Source: Paenibacillus_E sp040812395
GTDB taxonomy: Bacteria > Bacillota > Bacilli > Paenibacillales > NBRC-103111
Direction of reading: 5' to 3'
Length of the DNA stretch: 64,000 nt
Assembly: GCF_040812395.1 (NCBI RefSeq)
Contig: NZ_JBFNXH010000006.1
Span: forward strand, 248,001 to 312,000
How positions within the stretch are numbered: position 1 is the first letter of the stretch; every line of letters begins with the position of its first letter. Positions 61,873 through 64,000 of the stretch are shown one piece after another. A model generated the notes under the pieces. That model made no database searches. It saw nothing but the letters and a program-made list of their open reading frames with translations, and had not been told where the DNA came from. The position numbers and the translations under genes were made by a program.

Positions 61873-62478
61873 ATGTCACTAACTCTAAAAGTATACTCAG
61901 ATTATGTATGTCCTTACTGCATCTTGGCAGAAGGAGAACTCGAAGCCGCAGCAGAAGAAAGGGGAATTGAGGTCGAATATTTGCCTTATGAGCTTCGTCC
62001 TTACCCGACACCAACCTTGCGGCCAGAGGGCGAATATATTACGAAGGATTGGCGAGAACGCGTATATCCGATAGCCGCAGAACTCGGAATTCCGATTGTG
62101 AAGCCGCCTTTTTCGCCACAGCCCTATACGCATTTAGCCTTTGAAGGCTACCAATTTGCTATCGAGCATGGCAAAGCCAAGGCTTATAATACTCGTATCT
62201 ATAAAGCCTTTTTCCTGGAAAGCAAGGATATCGGCAGCATCGATGTATTGACAGAGCTTGCCGGTGAGGTGGGACTCGATCCAGCCTCCTATCGCCAAGC
62301 CTTGGAGCAGCGTACGTACAAAGAGAAGCATGGCAAAGCCCTTCATCACGCAAATTATGAAGCCAATATTACATCCGCTCCAACTTTCGTCATTGGCAAT
62401 ACCGTCATTCGCGGTATGGCTTTCAAGCATCAATTCCTCGATGCCATAGATCGTGAACTGGCTCGTATAACACCGTAA
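61873..62478 (+). CDS. DsbA/FrnE-family thioredoxin-fold protein (second of pair)
   Basis: 201 aa. SDYVCPYCILAEGEL has the CPYC motif; APTFVIGNTVIRG has the cis-Pro region. AGAGGAG before the ATG at 61873 sets the start (frame open to 61822). Tandem paralogue of the preceding gene, 31 bp away. Last gene of the unit, followed by a terminator. Confidence 0.84.
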   Translation: MSLTLKVYSDYVCPYCILAEGELEAAAEERGIEVEYLPYELRPYPTPTLRPEGEYITKDWRERVYPIAAELGIPIVKPPFSPQPYTHLAFEGYQFAIEHGKAKAYNTRIYKAFFLESKDIGSIDVLTELAGEVGLDPASYRQALEQRTYKEKHGKALHHANYEANITSAPTFVIGNTVIRGMAFKHQFLDAIDRELARITP

Positions 62479-62483
62479 CAACA

Positions 62484-62523
62484 AACCCCCTGAGTTCTCT
62501 TCGCGAGAATCTCAGGGGGTTTC
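62484..62523. terminator. Terminator between convergent genes
   Basis: AAACCCCCTGAG pairs with CTCAGGGGGTTT, with TTCTC/GAGAA continuing the stem. It follows the second DsbA-like gene and precedes the end of the convergent permease gene. Confidence 0.85.
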
Positions 62524-62562
62524 CTCTTTCTACGGCATCCAAAGGTGCTGCCGTGGAATGAT

Positions 62563-63246
62563 TTACAAGCCTGCTTCCTTGCCGTAAGGCTGATTCACTT
62601 TGCGCTCCAGACGTATTTGGATATAGCCGAACAGGATTGCTGTCACCCAATACAGAATCGCTGCGGCCAAGAAACATTCCAGAAACTTGTATGTATCCGC
62701 TGCGAGCAGCTTCGCCTTAGCTAACATCTCCGTCAAACCGAGCGTAAAGCCGAGTGAAGTTTCTTTCAGAATCGTGACGAATGTGTTCCCCAAAGAAGGG
62801 AGCGCAATGCGAAAAGCCTGCGGCAATACGACACGCTTCATGCTCTGCCACCTGGTCATTCCAATCGATAATCCCGCTTCCCATTGGCCATGATCGACGG
62901 AACGGACAGCAGCACGAATAATTTCGGCCATATAAGCGGCACTATTCAAGCTGATGCCGATAACGGTTGCTGTATAAGCGTTCATCTCACTGAAAATAGG
63001 GATGATTTGCGGAATGCCATAGTAGAGAATAAACAATTGAACAAGCAGGGGCGTTGCGCGAAAGAATGAAATATATACTCTCGCCATTACGGCCAAGCCC
63101 CTGATTCTCTTACGAATAACATGCTCGAGGATGAGTCCCAGAATAAGTCCCAAAAACATGGATATTACGGCTATGCTAACCGTCAAGTACATGTACTGAA
63201 GCAATCTCGGGATTGCCGAAAGCAGATAAACCAAATCGAACTGCAT
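62563..63246 (-). CDS. Polar amino acid ABC permease (cystine-type)
   Basis: 227 aa, His/Glu/Gln/Arg/opine permease family. FFRATPLLVQLFILYYGIPQ near residue 60 and AAVRSVDHGQWEAGLSIGMT to LPQAFRIALPSLGN (the EAA loop) are diagnostic. The TcyB/YxeN group imports cystine or S-compounds, which would fit the sulfur genes of the window; the substrate is inferred. It follows the binding-protein gene by about 35 bp. Confidence 0.87.
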   Translation of the reverse strand: MQFDLVYLLSAIPRLLQYMYLTVSIAVISMFLGLILGLILEHVIRKRIRGLAVMARVYISFFRATPLLVQLFILYYGIPQIIPIFSEMNAYTATVIGISLNSAAYMAEIIRAAVRSVDHGQWEAGLSIGMTRWQSMKRVVLPQAFRIALPSLGNTFVTILKETSLGFTLGLTEMLAKAKLLAADTYKFLECFLAAAILYWVTAILFGYIQIRLERKVNQPYGKEAGL

Positions 63247-63281
63247 TTAGATGGCCTCCATTCCTCCTCCAGGACGCTCAT

Positions 63282-64000
63282 TTATTTTATAGGGTTCGTT
63301 AAGTCTTCAGTAAACCATTTTTTGGATATATTGCTTAAGGTACCCTCCTTGCGCAGCTCTTGAAATGCTTGGTTGACCTTTTCAATTAATTGCTTATTCT
63401 CTTCATTGTTCAGAAACGGATTTGCTGCCGGGAGTACATTGAATTGTTGGCCTCCTAATTGCAGCGGCAGTCCCGTCTTCTTAATCGTCGCTAACGCCGA
63501 TGCTTTGGTAGAGAATGTCGCATCTACTCGACTTAGCGCCACATCATTGAAACCTGCTTCCGCTGTTTCATAATTGACGACCGTAATCTCCCCGTTCTTA
63601 TCAAAATCCTTGACGAAGTTAATGAAATTCGTTCCGGCTTGAATGGCTACTTTCTTTCCTTTCAAATTTTCCAAGGATTGGATACCGTCGTTCCCCTTCT
63701 TGACGACCAATTGAGCGCCGGAGAATACATAGGGATCATCGAATAAATATTTCTTTTTCCTCTCTTCCGTTACAGAGATTGAATTGGCAATCGTATTGAT
63801 TTTACCCGTATCCAGCAGTCCGAAAAGTCCGCTGAATTCGGAGGTTTGCCACTTGATATCATAATTGATTTTCTTGCCGATCTCCGTCCACACATCAACT
63901 TCGTAGCCTTCCAATTTATTCGTCTCGCTGTTTTGGAACACATAAGGATAGAATCCAGCCGTGGATCCGATCGTCAGCACTTTGTTTGTGTTTGCTCCAG
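63282..64000 (-). CDS. Polar amino acid ABC substrate-binding protein (5' end beyond window)
   Basis: At least 239 codons. SBP_bac_3 fold: LTIGSTAGFYPYVFQNSETN, LEGYEVDVWTEIGKKI, TIANSISVTEERKKKYLFDD, PYVFSGAQLVVKKG, LENLKGKKVAIQAGTNFINF. The frame is open to the window edge and the signal peptide is not seen, so the apparent GTG start at 63980 is internal. Pairs with the downstream permease. Resembles TcyA/YxeM. Confidence 0.88.
   Translation of the reverse strand, partial: GANTNKVLTIGSTAGFYPYVFQNSETNKLEGYEVDVWTEIGKKINYDIKWQTSEFSGLFGLLDTGKINTIANSISVTEERKKKYLFDDPYVFSGAQLVVKKGNDGIQSLENLKGKKVAIQAGTNFINFVKDFDKNGEITVVNYETAEAGFNDVALSRVDATFSTKASALATIKKTGLPLQLGGQQFNVLPAANPFLNNEENKQLIEKVNQAFQELRKEGTLSNISKKWFTEDLTNPIK

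Noticed and set aside
1..64000. tRNA or rRNA genes
   Set aside because: No cloverleaf or conserved rRNA sequence was noticed by reading; a dedicated scan was not possible.

Overview
The window looks like chromosomal DNA of an endospore-forming Bacillales bacterium, most likely a Paenibacillus-type genome. It carries a complete gerPABCDEF set, a GerA-type germinant-receptor operon, gerM and gerE, sequences matching the sigma-K promoter consensus, strong AGGAGG-type ribosome binding sites, YesMN-type two-component genes and several ABC importers. No rRNA, tRNA or CRISPR locus was seen, and no transposase gene was recognised. The species call is inference.

Layout. 1-8.7 kb: spore germination (gerP operon, a divergent GerPB/PD-like orphan plus an SDR dehydrogenase, a germinant-receptor operon in the order A-C-D-B, and gerM). 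8.8-13 kb: a PgpA/YutG-like protein with an apparent internal duplication, an MBL hydrolase, a methyltransferase and a DUF6483-like protein. 12.7-18.7 kb: the DUF6483/gerE junction is present twice. The two copies flank about 5 kb of AT-rich foreign-looking DNA that encodes a beta-helix tailspike-like protein, a small Tat-signal protein and a secreted Calx-beta protein. Each flank has one intact and one truncated gene, the pattern left by single-crossover integration. 19-23.6 kb: a full-length Lhr-type helicase. 23.7-32.2 kb: nitrate assimilation (nasC, nirD, nirB, narK) read from a sigma-A promoter through a leader with a textbook ANTAR two-hairpin antiterminator; the divergent ANTAR protein and a TrpD2-like protein complete the locus.

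32.2-33.2 kb: a tandem array of nine 113-114 bp units, each made of three perfect or near-perfect hairpins. 33.3-34.1 kb: a secreted CAP protein. 34.2-40.6 kb: a sulfonate-type ABC operon with a nitroreductase, a flavoprotein and a ferredoxin, behind a structured leader. 41.5-48.2 kb: a MalEFG-type sugar importer with a YesMN two-component system. 48.5-51.3 kb: a second sulfonate/nitrate-type importer. 52-59 kb: an unusual cluster (bicupin, dihydroorotase/allantoinase-like, acyl-CoA dehydrogenase-like, PrpF-like, AsnB, acireductone-dioxygenase-like cupin). 59.3-62.5 kb: an FMN reductase, an NCS2 permease and two tandem DsbA/FrnE-like proteins. The window ends inside a polar amino-acid (cystine-type) importer.

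The most novel signal is an intergenic element found three times (10.0, 41.1 and 51.7 kb). Four copies of a 17-bp motif are arranged forward-forward-reverse-reverse with spacings of exactly 51, 57 or 58, and 51 bp. Other observations worth following are the triple-hairpin array, the duplicated gerE locus, the RNA leaders of narK and nirB, and the 52-59 kb enzyme cluster.
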